From positions 7,215,915-7,279,914 of the forward strand of contig JAOANR010000006.1 in NCBI GenBank assembly GCA_030278955.1: 64,000 nucleotides of DNA. The letters run 5' to 3'. The stretch comes from Hygrophila difformis (Eukaryota > Streptophyta > Magnoliopsida > Lamiales > Acanthaceae). Under the pieces are notes generated by a model that worked only from the letters and a program-made list of their open reading frames with translations, searched no databases and had not been told where the DNA came from. A program made the position numbers and the translations under genes. Positions within the stretch are counted from its first letter, which is position 1, and every line of letters begins with the position of its first letter. Shown here piece by piece: positions 23,801-35,259 of this stretch.

Positions 23801-24446
23801 TATTCCTGAATTGAACGTGATTGTTTATTCCAGTCTCGTTTAGTGTCTGGCATTTCCGCAGACACCTGGGGGCAAAATTAGATTTGTAATTATTCGTCAC
23901 ATCGACGAGTTTAGGCACGGCCGATGAGGACGACGAAGAAGCTTCCTCTTCGGCGGCAACAGCTTTTTTAATTTCCATCAATTCGGCCTGCATGTATTTG
24001 ATCTTGTCCTCGTACTTGTTGTTCTGTTTCGACAGCTCCGTGTGCAAGAATTCGTTCTCATTCCGGAGCCTCTGGTTCTCCACCTCCAAGCAATCGATCT
24101 TCTTCCTGAACCGTTCCATTTCCGAATCCCTAATTTCAATCTCCTTCTCCAAAACGGGAATAATGGCAGCCGACTCCCTCGCCAATTTCTGCTCCAGTAG
24201 CTCCGTTCTCAACCGTGATTCCCTCTCCCCCAATTGCTCAATAATCCGGATGAGCTCCGCCACGTCCGGCGGCCGCGGCTGGACTTGCGCCGAGGACCGC
24301 GGGAAGTAAGCTCCAAATGAGCGTGCTCCGGAACTCTTCTGTGGCTGATTGGCAGCGGCAGGCGGCGGTAGCGGGTCGTGCTTCTTGGATTTAGCTGAGG
24401 AGGACTTGTGCAGTCCCATGGCCGTCTTGACCTTACCGGCGACCAT
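20851..24446 (-). CDS. IPGA1: IPGA1-like microtubule-associated protein (CHUP1 family), six exons
   Basis: Exons on the minus strand: 24446-23211, 22875-22744, 22637-22456, 22352-22241, 21215-21078 and 20994-20851. All introns are GT-AG and all phases fit, giving 647 residues. The N-terminus (MVAGKVKTAMG, then RSFGAYFPR) is followed by a coiled coil (about 60-165), a Ser-rich stretch, polyproline runs (about 308-350), the KVRRVPEVVEFYHSLMRRD motif and a long conserved C-terminal domain (DMIGEIENRSSHLLAIKTDVETQ... to ...FAFRVHQFAGGFD). This order and length match Arabidopsis IPGA1 (At4g18570), which binds cortical microtubules and restrains anisotropic growth of petal and pavement cells. CHUP1, the chloroplast-positioning paralogue, is much longer and has an N-terminal membrane anchor that is absent here. 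The first exon alone would end in a spurious stop 43 bases beyond the donor. Confidence 0.92.
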
Positions 24447-25320
24447 GTTGGATGGGGATGGGAAATGAAGATAACAGTAGAGTGTTAGAAAGCTGGATAG
24501 AGGACGACCGTGGAAAGGTCGCTGTCTTCCCGACTGGCCTGTAGAGTGTAGAGAGAGGGGCGTTGGGGCTTCAGCTACAGCCTTTTTGGGCGTTGGGGGT
24601 TAACGTCTTTGGATGATTGGAAAACTTGAATGAATAATAGCGCAAAGTAGTAAAAGTGGGGGTCTGGACATCACTTGGGTGTGGGAACCGATCTTTGACG
24701 GGTCACCAGGGTCGAGGAACGGTCTTCTTTTCTTGGATTCTGTCGGGTAATCAGATTTAGATGAGTTCTGTAGTAAATACTACTAATCCACGTAACCATT
24801 TAAATTGGAGGACTACGCGCCGCGCCGCGCGGCTGCTGGGTAAAAACGAGTCAAAACATTCATCATTCATTCATGGATGGTTGGGGGTTTCACGCGCTGG
24901 GTCGGCATGTGGGTTTGGGCACCGTGTCTTTTTATGGCTTTGAGGTTGTCTCGTCTAAATTTTTAAAATTTTATTTATAGAAAAAAAAATTATTTATTCG
25001 GTGAGCATTAAAGTTTGGAAAAGTTGAAAGGGCTTTCCAACGGTCGGATTGTCACTTCGTTAAAATGAGTTCTCAAGAGGGGGGGGGGGGGCGGGGAATG
25101 GATTTGAATAATTATGATCGTCATCATCTCCCCTTACGCTTTTCCATTCATCACCATGCTTTTTAAATTTGGATCTTGAGGATAACTGAATATTTATAGC
25201 TTGGCAATGACCTTATTTGAATAAAAGAAGATATCATATAACAGTAAACTTCAATAGTATCTAAGTCATCAACTATATGTATGCAACCAAACGGTTCCAA
25301 TAAATAACTAGTGACATAAT
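24447..25320. other. Upstream region of IPGA1 and spacer
   Basis: Holds the presumed 5' leader and promoter of the minus-strand IPGA1 gene and a G-run at 25079-25091. No further gene seen. Confidence 0.35.
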
Positions 25321-26084
25321 ATTACATTTAGAGGTGTCAAGACGGGCTGGCGGGGCGACACGGGCCAAGCCCACTCCAGCCCACCATTTCGCGGGCTTAG
25401 GCGGGTTGGGCCCACGGCGGGGCGGGCTAGAATAACCTCAGCCCAGACCAACCCGCCGGCGGGTTGCGGGCCAGGCGGGCTAGCCCGCGGTTTTTTAATT
25501 TAATTAATAAATTAAATTTTAATTATATAATAAATTATATAATATTGTTATTTATCCAAAACTAAATATATTAACTAATTTTAAAATTAAATAATATTTT
25601 TAATAGAATTTAAAATGATTTAGTTTAATTTTGTATAGTATTCTTTTTGAAAAAAATTAGTTGAAAAAGTAATGTTAAGTGGCTCATGTCATATAAAGTG
25701 ATAAAATTATTCTAATTTAATTTAGTTAATATAATTCAATTTATAATTAAAAAAATTATAAACTGAATTATATTAACTAATATCAAATTAAAATATATGA
25801 ATTCAAATAATATTCAACTAATCCATATTCTTACAAATACATATGTTATTTAGATTTCCATAACAAACTTAACAAAAAATTAAATAAATTAAAATTTTGG
25901 CTTAGCCAGCGGGCTGGCCCGCACCCGCCGCGGGCCAGCCCAAGCGACGGCGGGTTCAGGCGGACTAGCCCATTTAGGCCCGCTTCCAAACGGGCCTTTA
26001 TTTATTCAGCCCAACCCACCCTTTTGGAGGCGGGGGCGGACTGGCCCAACGGGCCCAGCCCATTTTGACAGCCCTAATTACATT
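25321..26084. mobile_element. Non-autonomous hAT element with perfect 8-bp duplication
   Basis: The element occupies 25329-26076 (748 bp). ATTACATT flanks it exactly on both sides (25321-25328 and 26077-26084), the 8-bp duplication typical of hAT transposases. Ends: TAGAGGTGTCAAGACGGGCTGG and, inverted, TAGGGCTGTCAAAATGGGCTGG. Subterminal regions are strongly GC-rich with many GGGCGGGCT/AGCCCGC motifs, while the core (25490-25890) is nearly pure A+T. No transposase, so movement would need a helper. Confidence 0.93.
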
Positions 26085-27429
26085 ATCCAATATAAGTGGT
26101 TAATGTTCTTACTTCCAACCACTTCGATTTTTCTCCGACCCTTATTCCTCCTCTTTGCCTTGTCTTGATAAGATATACTATAGTTCGACCCCACAACAGT
26201 GATTATGAGGGAGATGGGAAATATCCCGGGATCAACATAGAGGGCCTCCCTCCCCCAACACAAATGGTAGAGCTACTGGTCAGTCGAACTTTGATCCCAA
26301 AACTCCTCCAACTTTGATCCCAAAACTCCTTCACAATATTTGTCACATTTATGCATTTTATGCAATTTAATATATATTTTTCAATCCTTAATAACTCAAA
26401 ATGTATACAAGTAAAAATTATTTTTTTTAAAAAAAATGATATTCTAAAAACTAAATTATTAGACGAATCTAAAAAAATTACTTGACAATATTTTTTTATT
26501 TAATTGTGCTAGAAATTTGATCAAAGTTACTCAACGAACAGTGAGGAACCCCTTATGTGACAATTTTTAAGTAACGGAGTAAGTGTTATCTTTTTTATTT
26601 CTTTAAAAAAAAAGGTATCATGGCAAAACATTAGAATTGGCAAACAACAATCAATTTATATAAACCACACTGTAGTCAATGTTGTTAATTATATTGTACA
26701 CTTGTGGATGTTGTGGAAGTCTCATGTCTATATAAACACCCACTCATTTGTATCGATGAGATATATGCTTTAAATTACCCCATCTCTCAATTTACTATTC
26801 TTTTCCCTGCATTGCACTTATCAATCCCCTCTATCTATTTTATCTATGCACGTTACACATCTATACAAGCTCACGGATATAAACATATATACTTAAATAA
26901 TTACTTTATATATATATGTATTCGTACATTAAATATATTCTACATAAATTTTGACAATATATAAATAAAAGTGTAGTAAAAAAGAAAAAAGAAAAAAAAA
27001 ATGTAGTTGAAAATAGAACGCTTGGCTTTATGCCTTTTTACTTTGTTTTTATAAGTGAAGCAATTAGAACCGCCATTTTTTATTTTGATTTTGACAAAAG
27101 CCACGTTACTAGTGCAAATAAAGTGAACAAGAACATTAATAACGCATCATTTTGTTCATAGTAGTTATTTTGTTGTTGATGCAGCCACCCTTGTTTACTC
27201 CAAATTAATTAAGCTCACATATATGTGTAGAGAACTGTCTGGAAGCATCATCCTTGTTTAGTTATATTTGGACAAGAAATGGTGAATGATACAATAAAAT
27301 GATATAAATTTGTAGTCATAAAAGGAGCTTGTAAACTACTAGGTAGCTAGGCAACCTAGATGCAATGCCTAGTTTCTTCTATCTGCCTTGCTGGATTACC
27401 CTTTCCACCATACCCATCAAAATACAATA
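26085..27429. other. AT-rich spacer with MITE remnant
   Basis: At about 26340-26570 a decayed copy of the MITE family seen at 27.4-28.4 kb can be followed (ATTAGACGAATCTAA...GATCAAAGTTACTCAACGAA), without clear ends. Nothing coding is supported. Confidence 0.4.
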
Positions 27430-27686
27430 CTTCCTCCGTCTCATTATTTTTGTTACGGACCCGCCCAGCACGTATGTTGATACACATTTTTAACGGTTAG
27501 TAATTTAAATTGTGTACAACAAAAAGTTATAAAAACTTGATTGTCTAAAACTACAAGATTAGACGAATTTAACAAGATCTCACCTGACTATATTTTTTCT
27601 TATATAGCTATGATAAAAATTCGAATCAAAGTTAAACAGTGAATAGTGCCAAAAATCATCCGTAATAAAAATACCGAGACGGGGTA
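27430..27686. mobile_element. MITE (CTTCCTCCGTCTC ends)
   Basis: 257 bp with inverted ends CTTCCTCCGTCTC and CTACCCCGTCTC, flanked by TA. Core motif ATTAGACGAATTTAACAAG identifies the family that recurs through this window. It lies head to head with the next element. Confidence 0.75.
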
Positions 27687-27698
27687 GTATACCAAGTA

Positions 27699-27965
27699 CT
27701 TCCTCCGTTTTTCTTTTATTTGCTCCATTAGAGTTTTAACTATACTACTTATTTACTAATGCACTTTGACTAAAAATTTTATCATATTTATATAAGTTAA
27801 AATATAGTCAAGTGAGATCTTGTTAGATTCGTCTCGTCATATAGTTTTTAAATATTGAACTTTTAGAATTTTTACTTGTACCGAACTTAAGTTATTAACG
27901 GTTTAAAATGTGCATTGGACTGCGTATTTGGTGGGTCTGTAGCAATTAAAACAAACCAGATGAAG
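27699..27965. mobile_element. MITE, same family, opposite orientation
   Basis: Starts CTTCCTCCGTTTTTC, contains the core as its reverse complement (CTTGTTAGATTCGTCT) and ends CAGATGAAG before TA. With the element at 27430 it makes an inverted pair separated by only 12 bp. Confidence 0.7.
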
Positions 27966-28128
27966 TATATATCTATTGACCCTAAATATTTAAATACATA
28001 ATTTAATGTATTTATCTAATTATTAATATTTTAAAATATATAGAGATAAAAGTTATAATATACTTTTAAACCTATTTTTATCATACAATTATAATAAAAC
28101 TCATATTAACTATATTTTTTATTATTTA

Positions 28129-28387
28129 CTACCTCCGTTTTCATATGTTCTTGATGTTTATTAATGTGTTACTATTCACCCATAGACTTTTACTTAAAGT
28201 TTTATCATAGTTATACAAGTTAAAATATAGTCAAGTGGGATCTGTTAGATTCGCCTCGTCGAGTAGTTTTTAAATATTGAACTTTTAGAATTTTTACTTG
28301 TACCGAACTTGAGTTATTAATGGTTTAAAATGTGCATTGGACTGCGTGAAAAGTGGGTATGTAAAAAAGATTTGAAAACGGATGAAG
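28129..28387. mobile_element. MITE, same family
   Basis: Starts CTACCTCCGTTTTC after TA and ends GAAAACGGATGAAG before TA. Its core is nearly identical to the one at 27699 and in the same orientation. Confidence 0.72.
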
Positions 28388-28506
28388 TAGTTTTCATATA
28401 TTTTACATTGTTAATTTAATTTTATTAAATAAATACTAAATTTATGGTGAGACGACTACTCTTCATTTACAAAATTATGGATTCGCAAACTACTGAAATT
28501 CTAATA

Positions 28507-28745
28507 CTCCCTCCGTTCCGTTTTAGTTGTTGTCCTCTTTCAGCTAAATTTCAATAACTAAGATATGCATTAATTAACTCAATAATTTTTACTTTTACTC
28601 CAACTAAACTATTTCATAATAAATGTCAAGCAATAGCATTTATTTAAAATAGAGGGCAATACAGTAAAAACATAACATAATTATCTAAAACTATTTAAAA
28701 ATAACAACTATTGTGGAGTACTTTTTCATCTCTAAAAAAACTAGT
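28507..28745. mobile_element. MITE of a second family
   Basis: Starts CTCCCTCCGTTCCG after TA, runs through TTTCAATAACTAAGATATGCATTAATTAAC, and decays at its right end. The next element is a copy of the same sequence in the other orientation. Confidence 0.6.
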
Positions 28746-28753
28746 ACTTACTA

Positions 28754-29008
28754 CTCCCTCCGTTCCTTTTTAGTTGTCTTTTTAGAGAGTAAAAAGTGTT
28801 CGAAAATAGTTGTCATTTTTAGGTAGTTATAGGTAGTTATAGTATGTTTTTACTATATTGTCCTTCACTTTACATAAATGCTATTTGTTGATATTTATTA
28901 AGAATGAGTTTAGTTGAAGGTTAAAAATGTAAATTTATGAGTTCATTAATGCAAACATTGGTTATTGAAATTGAGTTGAAAGAGACAACTATTAAGGAAC
29001 GGAGAGAG
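28754..29008. mobile_element. MITE of the second family, inverted
   Basis: 255 bp, TA on both sides, ends CTCCCTCCGTTCC and inverted CTCTCTCCGTTCC. Its body is the reverse complement of 28507-28745. A third copy is at 34413. Confidence 0.78.
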
Positions 29009-29744
29009 TATTTTGGTATGGATGGAGTAGCTTAGCCAAAACTGTTTGGGAGTGAGCCGCACAATCAGCTATTTGACCTGCTTAATCACAATTTCCCAAA
29101 AAAACTCTTTTTAACATTTTCCAATGTATACAAATTTCCGTAAAACTTTTCTAGGGGACAGTTTAATAATTAAAGACATATTCCAGTGACATGGAGTACT
29201 AGGAGTGATTGTGTTTTCCCTTAGTTTTTTGTTATCATTTCTAAATTCTAGAAATCTTGGTTGGGCCAAAGAGTGTTTACTAGTACTACTAGTACTATTA
29301 TTCACTGATTCCCAACAATCCAACAAACATAGTAATAATAATTACGACACAGAAGGAAGTATAATTGAGCAATCCTTCTTTATTGTAGTAGGAGTAGTAG
29401 TATTTTCCTGTGGCATTTAGAGCACCGATATAACAACTCCGATCCTCATGCATTCATTGAAACCAAAATGACAATTAGTAGTAGAAAATAGTAGTAAGGA
29501 AACAAAGTGGTGAAATAGTAGTATGATTGTTGTAGAAGGTAAAGGTTGAAAAAGGGAAATGGGGATTGGAAGAGAGTGAAAGGAATGTGAGTGAGAGATC
29601 AGTTGGGGAGTGGAGTGGAGTGGTGCAATAAAGACTAAAGAGATCGGCAGGCAGGAAATGTGGTCCTTATGAAAGCCCCCAGTTTATGGGCTCATATAAT
29701 AGCCCAACACATGCATCCACAACTACCCCCCACTCTTCATCACA

Positions 29745-29787
<43 letters not shown>

Positions 29788-29788
29788 T
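29745..29788. repeat. (AT)n(AC)n microsatellite
   Basis: About 11 AT units followed directly by about 11 AC units, a compound dinucleotide repeat. Confidence 0.95.
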
Positions 29789-30354
29789 TAGTATGTTACA
29801 TTAAATTCATTCTTCCCTGTACGTCTTAGAACACGTACCACACTAGGCCCCAGCCCCACCATTAATGAATGATCTACGTTCTCCTTTTCTGTTTCGATTA
29901 CTCCATACTTCTATTATTTTTGGCTTATTTATGCAATTCATAGAAAGAAATACATATATATGCAATGTGTGTGTACGCGTGCATTATTAGCTTATGGGAA
30001 ATAAATACAATATTAGTTTTCATTAAAAAAAAATATAGAGTATTAAATATAATGACATAATTGTCATCAAAAAAATATAATGACATAATATATATTTTTT
30101 AAAATAGTGTAAGAGAAAAAAGAGGTGATGTAGTATTTGTATGGTGGTCCTTGTTGCCTTGTCTACAAGACTACACAATAGTGTCCTCGTGACATGTTGT
30201 TTTTGTCTATTTTGTCTTTTGGTACAATTTGAATTTAATTTATTTTTTGACAATTTAAATCTCCCTCTCTCTCTCTTACTTTAATTTGACCGATTTTTAT
30301 ATTGTAATTTGATTTTGGTTCAACTCAATTTAAAATCTTTAAAAATATTAAGAG

Positions 30355-30726
30355 CATGTTTGTTTTGACTTTTGAAAAAAATGAGAAGTCAGTAGTAAAA
30401 AGAGAAGGAGATAAAAGAAGAATTCAAAAATAAAAACAGCTCAAATAATTGTTTGGATTGATATATTAAAATTTAAAGTTCATTTTCATCGGAAATATGT
30501 TTTGATAAATTGTACATAGAAGGACTTTTGATATACTAAAATGGACATAAATATTGTAAGGATATTTACAATATATTTTATTTCCTTTTTAAATGAGGAT
30601 ATTTTTGTATTTTTATTCCAAAATGATTTATTCTTTTAAAAAAAGTAACTCCTACCTACGTTGAAAAAAAATTGAATTTTGACTTTTGCTTCTCCTTTTC
30701 CTTTAAAAAAAAGTCAAAACAAACAG
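30355..30726. mobile_element. Probable MITE with 18-19 bp inverted ends
   Basis: CATGTTTGTTTTGACTTTT at 30355 is mirrored by AAAAGTCAAAACAAACAG at 30709-30726. About 370 bp, AT-rich, non-coding. I could not find a matching target duplication, so the superfamily is open. Confidence 0.5.
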
Positions 30727-32811
30727 TTAAAAAAATTCAAAAGGACTTTTGGATGAAACAAAAGTTAAAAGGAGAAAAAATAAGCCAAAATTAAATTGCA
30801 TATGTTGTGTATTTTGATGAAATATATATCTCATTTTGATCTCCTTTGATGCGAGGATTCAAAATTATCGGTGGCACAAAGATTGTAGCTTTCATTCAAA
30901 TAAAACGCTGATAGTTTTTTGTTTCTGGGAATAGCGATTCAATAATGCATGTTTGGTGTTTCCTAATGAATTATGTATTACTACTACAGAAAAACATATG
31001 AGCGAGAAAAAGAAAATCAACGAAAAATATATCTAGAGTTACAGTCTTACAGATAGACTATTTATATATAAGTCAACAAGAGCCTGCAGTGCTTCAATCA
31101 TTCGGCAAGATATAAACACAGAAACTAAAATACAGAAAACAATAAACAATGAATAAGGAGATTTTGTGACCCAATACGATCATCACCATTTACAATTGAT
31201 TCTCCCCTAACATCCCAAGATTCATCCAACACACTGCCTCAATCCAATCCCTCACACCCTGTTTATTTAACATATTGGTGTTTAGTACCTACTAATTCCT
31301 TTAACCTGTTTCATCTCAAAATCAAAACCCCAAAACTAATCTAAGCTCCCATGCATACTGTTCTTCAAAAGATAAAACTCTTGGAAATACACAAATATAA
31401 TGCAAAATGACTCAAAATCCAAAGGAAATACTATACCACAATAGCATGGTGGTTTCTTGATGCATGTTCCTTTAATCACAGAAGCTCATTGAGTCGTCTT
31501 CCCAAGACTCTCTCCTCATGAGGAATTGCTCTCCGTGAATTTTCTCATGTGTGTATATTGAAACAATGAATTCCACATATATATATAGCCCTCTCAGTTG
31601 AATATAGTCAATCCAGAGTCTTCTAGAAGATACAAATTCTGTTACACACATGAGGCACATCACTTAGCTTCTCCTTTGTCCTTTCCCATCAGAGTAGCTT
31701 ATTGTCGAAAGATTATTACCATCATCAGCTTAACAATAATTATCTACAACAATTTAAGTATAATGTCCAACTCCCAACAAGTTGAGAACCAACTTAGCGA
31801 ACATAATATGCCAAAAGAAAAGGGTACTAGTCCCAACCTTTGCCAGTTCATCCATTAATTAATTATTAATTACTACCTTAAAAATAGTAGTATTCAATTT
31901 TTGTAACAACAAAGGGTTGACATATTTGATCTACATATACTGCTATTAACTTTAGAAGTGCCCTTACACTTGTACACCCGTAGAATATGTGATCTCAGTT
32001 CTCAATGTTACTACTTACTAGCATGCGAAAAAACAAAAATAAAAATGAAAAACAATAATCATCGACAACAATTTAAGTATATATAATGGCCAACTAATTA
32101 ATTTGGCTCGGGTCATGAGTTATGGCCTGGGATTAAATTAGTTCCATCACATTACCAATAGCCGCCATTGCGGATATTTTATTACTACTATGTTGGTTAA
32201 AAAAAAGTAATTTATTATATTTAAGTACTTGTATTTAGGGGTTCCATATACTGAAAATTTTTCGCCATACCATATACCGTATCGAAATTTACAGTATGAA
32301 AAAAAAAAATGTTGAAACTGATAAAGTAGTATTGCTACTTCTTGTAGAAATGTGAACGGAGGGAGTCTTATGTAAGGCTGCAACTTTGTACTATGCGGTA
32401 TGTCATGAGATTGGGCCTACTGAAAGGTCCCTGTGGGCCTCTCAATCCAAACCATTTCGCAATTTGGGCTTACAACTTACAAGCAACATGAAAAGAGAAC
32501 ATCATCATGTGTATTCATGTTTACAAAAAATGCAACTTTGACCATCCTCCTGGTGTCTGAACTGAACTCCGGACATTGCTAAATTATTTATGCAAAACGG
32601 TTGTTAAAACTTAAAACACAAATTTCAATACCACGAGTGCGGGACAATACTCTAAAATTAACAATTAGCTAACTTCAATCAACCGGACAAGTTGGTAGTT
32701 CATAACATTACGTTTCAATTTTATTAAAATTGTTTTCAACAGTGTGGTCTGGTCTGGTTTCAGCAGCGAACGAGAGTTATAACATTGACAACACAATGTC
32801 CCTAGCATGAA

Positions 32812-33120
32812 TTAATGGTGCTGAGGATTTGGGCCCTGAGGTGCCGACCTGTCTCCAGTGATGGGTGGCAGAGCCAACTTTTTGTCCGATTCTTGCATTC
32901 CCCTCCTATATTTGCCCCCCTCCAAAATCTCCAGAAATACTAATTCATCTAATAGTATATGCTTGCTGACGCTGTTTGCCCCATTGTTTCCCAATATTGG
33001 CATACTCCCAGCCCCTCTATAACTTGCAGCCGTTGAAACTTGAACCTGCAGTATAAAGATCACCAAAAGGGTCATCACTAATAACATTGTCGAGGACTGT
33101 TTCCTCATCGATCCTGACAT
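32812..33120 (-). CDS. CLE peptide precursor, intronless
   Basis: A 102-residue secreted pre-propeptide. A signal peptide is clear (basic start, then MLLVMTLLVIFILQVQVSTA at about 12-31). A variable linker follows, and the frame ends precisely in RSAPQGPNPQHH (91-102). This fits the 12-residue CLE ligand plan (R..P.GP[ND]P..H[HN]), with the two prolines that are hydroxylated in known CLE peptides at positions 4 and 7. Residues S2, A3, Q5 and Q10 depart from the CLV3-type consensus; the Q10-H-H ending resembles CLE5/6. Length, lack of introns and C-terminal placement fit the family. Processed ligands act in the cell wall space on LRR receptor kinases. Which receptor or tissue cannot be read from sequence. 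Confidence 0.85.
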   Translation of the reverse strand: MSGSMRKQSSTMLLVMTLLVIFILQVQVSTAASYRGAGSMPILGNNGANSVSKHILLDELVFLEILEGGKYRRGMQESDKKLALPPITGDRSAPQGPNPQHH

Positions 33121-33205
33121 TCTCTCCTTTTATGTGTTGATTGGATACAATAACTGGAGTTTGGGAAGGTAGTTTAGATCAATGATGAACACAATGGGAT
33201 ATGAG

Positions 33206-33218
33206 ATGATATATATAG
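33206..33218 (-). promoter_or_regulatory. TATA box of CLE gene
   Basis: Minus-strand GCTATATATATC lies about 90 bases before the ATG at 33120, a normal spacing for a short-leader gene. Confidence 0.5.
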
Positions 33219-35259
33219 CAAAAGAATATTGATAAATAATACGCAGAGTATATATGTAGAGAAATTAATAAAATATTTGGATTGAGATACCAATCTGGAT
33301 ATTTCCGCAGTACGTTTTGGTCTTGCTATAATAAGTAGTATTCCGTGTAGTTGTTATCTACTCATGTAATGTTGTCCACTAATAGAGCCACGTTTAGTGG
33401 ATTTTTTGTGGATAAAAAAGCATGCAGTAATCGGACATTATTTGAAAATATCAGATTTGGTTCAATTTTATTACACGTCATAAAACCTCAATTAATTAAC
33501 TACCGAATTCAGTCACTCATCTGTTAGTGATCGAATTCTAAGGTTTAAATAGAAACTCCTTCAAGTTTCTGTACAGGCATACAAATAGTTTGTACCTACA
33601 TAATGATCGGTAAGCATTCATAGATGATGTTGCTAATAGTCATGCACAATATTCAGTTAAAAATAATAAATTGTATTGCTTGGAGTGATGTCCGAGCATT
33701 AAAAAGTGATGTCTATATGCAGAGGAGGATTCAGAAATTTTTGGCAATAGTATCACAAAACAATAATGGAAGTCAAGTTGGAATCACGATTAGAGTCACA
33801 ATAAAAAAACATAGAGAAAATCTAAATTGAAATTGATAATAGTGGTACCACTACAAAAATTGAGTGGTTGTACTAAGGCAATTCTATCCAAATATAAAAA
33901 TTTTAAGCTTAAAATAACAATTTTATCAATTTGAGTGGTATCCGGTGCCACCATTCCTTTGTACATGGATCCACCTTTGTCTATATGCCTTTGAAGTGAT
34001 GTTTACGATAGCATATGTGATGTGATATTATTCATCATTTTTTTCTTACACGCTCATCATTTATTATTTTAACACATCATTTTTGGGGCATCTAGCATCA
34101 TCGGTGACGGCAGGTACTGTTGCCTGCACCCAAACTATTCCCGAAACTCGTTAGCTACAAAACATTTAGGAACGAATCCGGTAGCTAAATTGATCTATTT
34201 AGCTATAGTTGGAACTTGGAATGCTTATGGAAATGGATTGGATCGCCACGGTTGATCACTGAAAGCACCCACAAACTACATCAGAAAGAAAATACTAAGT
34301 ATATAGAAAAAAACAGCCATGCATGCTTTAGCACTTTCCTTCAAAAGAATGTGGCCTTTAATTCCACGTCCGCCTTCAATGTTGATGCCCCTTTTCCCTT
34401 TCCATTGATATACTCCCTCCGTTGCTTTTTAATTGTTTATTTCAGCTCAATTTCAATAACCAATATTTGCATTAATTAACTCATAAATTTACATTTTTAC
34501 CCTTCAACTAAATTCATTCTTAATAAATGTCAACAAATAGCATTTATGTAAAGTGAAGGGCAATATAGTAAAAGCATAGTAACTACCTATAACTACCTAA
34601 AAATGACAACTATTTTAGAAGATATTCTACTCTCTAAAAAGACAACTAAAAAGGAACGGAGGGAGTACTAATAAACAATTATTAACGGGGAAAGTTAAAG
34701 GAGCAAGTTTCGACCCCATCAACATTAATTTTTTTATGACTGATGAGGTTTATGCCCATGTTTTTTACACATGGTGACATGCCAATGTGCTTATCCACCT
34801 TGAGATTTTCAGTTATTCGTTTATCCAAAACCCAATTTAAAAATCTAATCCAAACCTTCACACAAGATTTAAAGCGCTACACGACGGAAAAACGACACCA
34901 TGGCTGTTTAGGTCAGTGACTGGTGTCTGACAGTAGACATCATATGGGGAGAGTGAGTATCCACATAATCCAGTGGCTATTATATGTTGAATGAACAATA
35001 CTAGGAAAATAGCGTTGCTAAGGTTATCCAGAACTATTCACACAATCAAGACTTATAAGTAGAAAACTTGATCCATCCATTTGTATTTTCTTACATCTTG
35101 AAGTTGCAGCACTATATTATTGTTGTTGTAAATGAGAAAATGAACTCAAAACTTAAGCAACAGGCATATTACAATAGGATCAATCAACTTTATTACCTTA
35201 AAAATGATACACCACATAATTAAATTATTGGCAAACATATGAACAGTTTGATTTCAACC
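33219..35259. other. Spacer between CLE and NCL-like genes
   Basis: One MITE (34413-34665) is listed separately. No other gene or element end was recognised. Confidence 0.35.
34413..34665. mobile_element. MITE of the second family
   Basis: 253 bp between TA dinucleotides; ends CTCCCTCCGTTGC and inverted CTCCCTCCGTTCC. The body is close to 28507-28745 and to the reverse complement of 28754-29008. Confidence 0.8.

Larger units (their letters stand above)
29009..32811. other. Gene-poor spacer
   Basis: Besides the dinucleotide repeat at 29745 and the inverted repeat at 30355-30726, which are listed separately, I see only AT-rich sequence, and a GGTTCCATATAC...CATACCATATACCGTATCG piece (about 32238-32310) that resembles the GGTAT/ATACC-rich MITE at 52185. 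No gene is supported. Confidence 0.35.
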
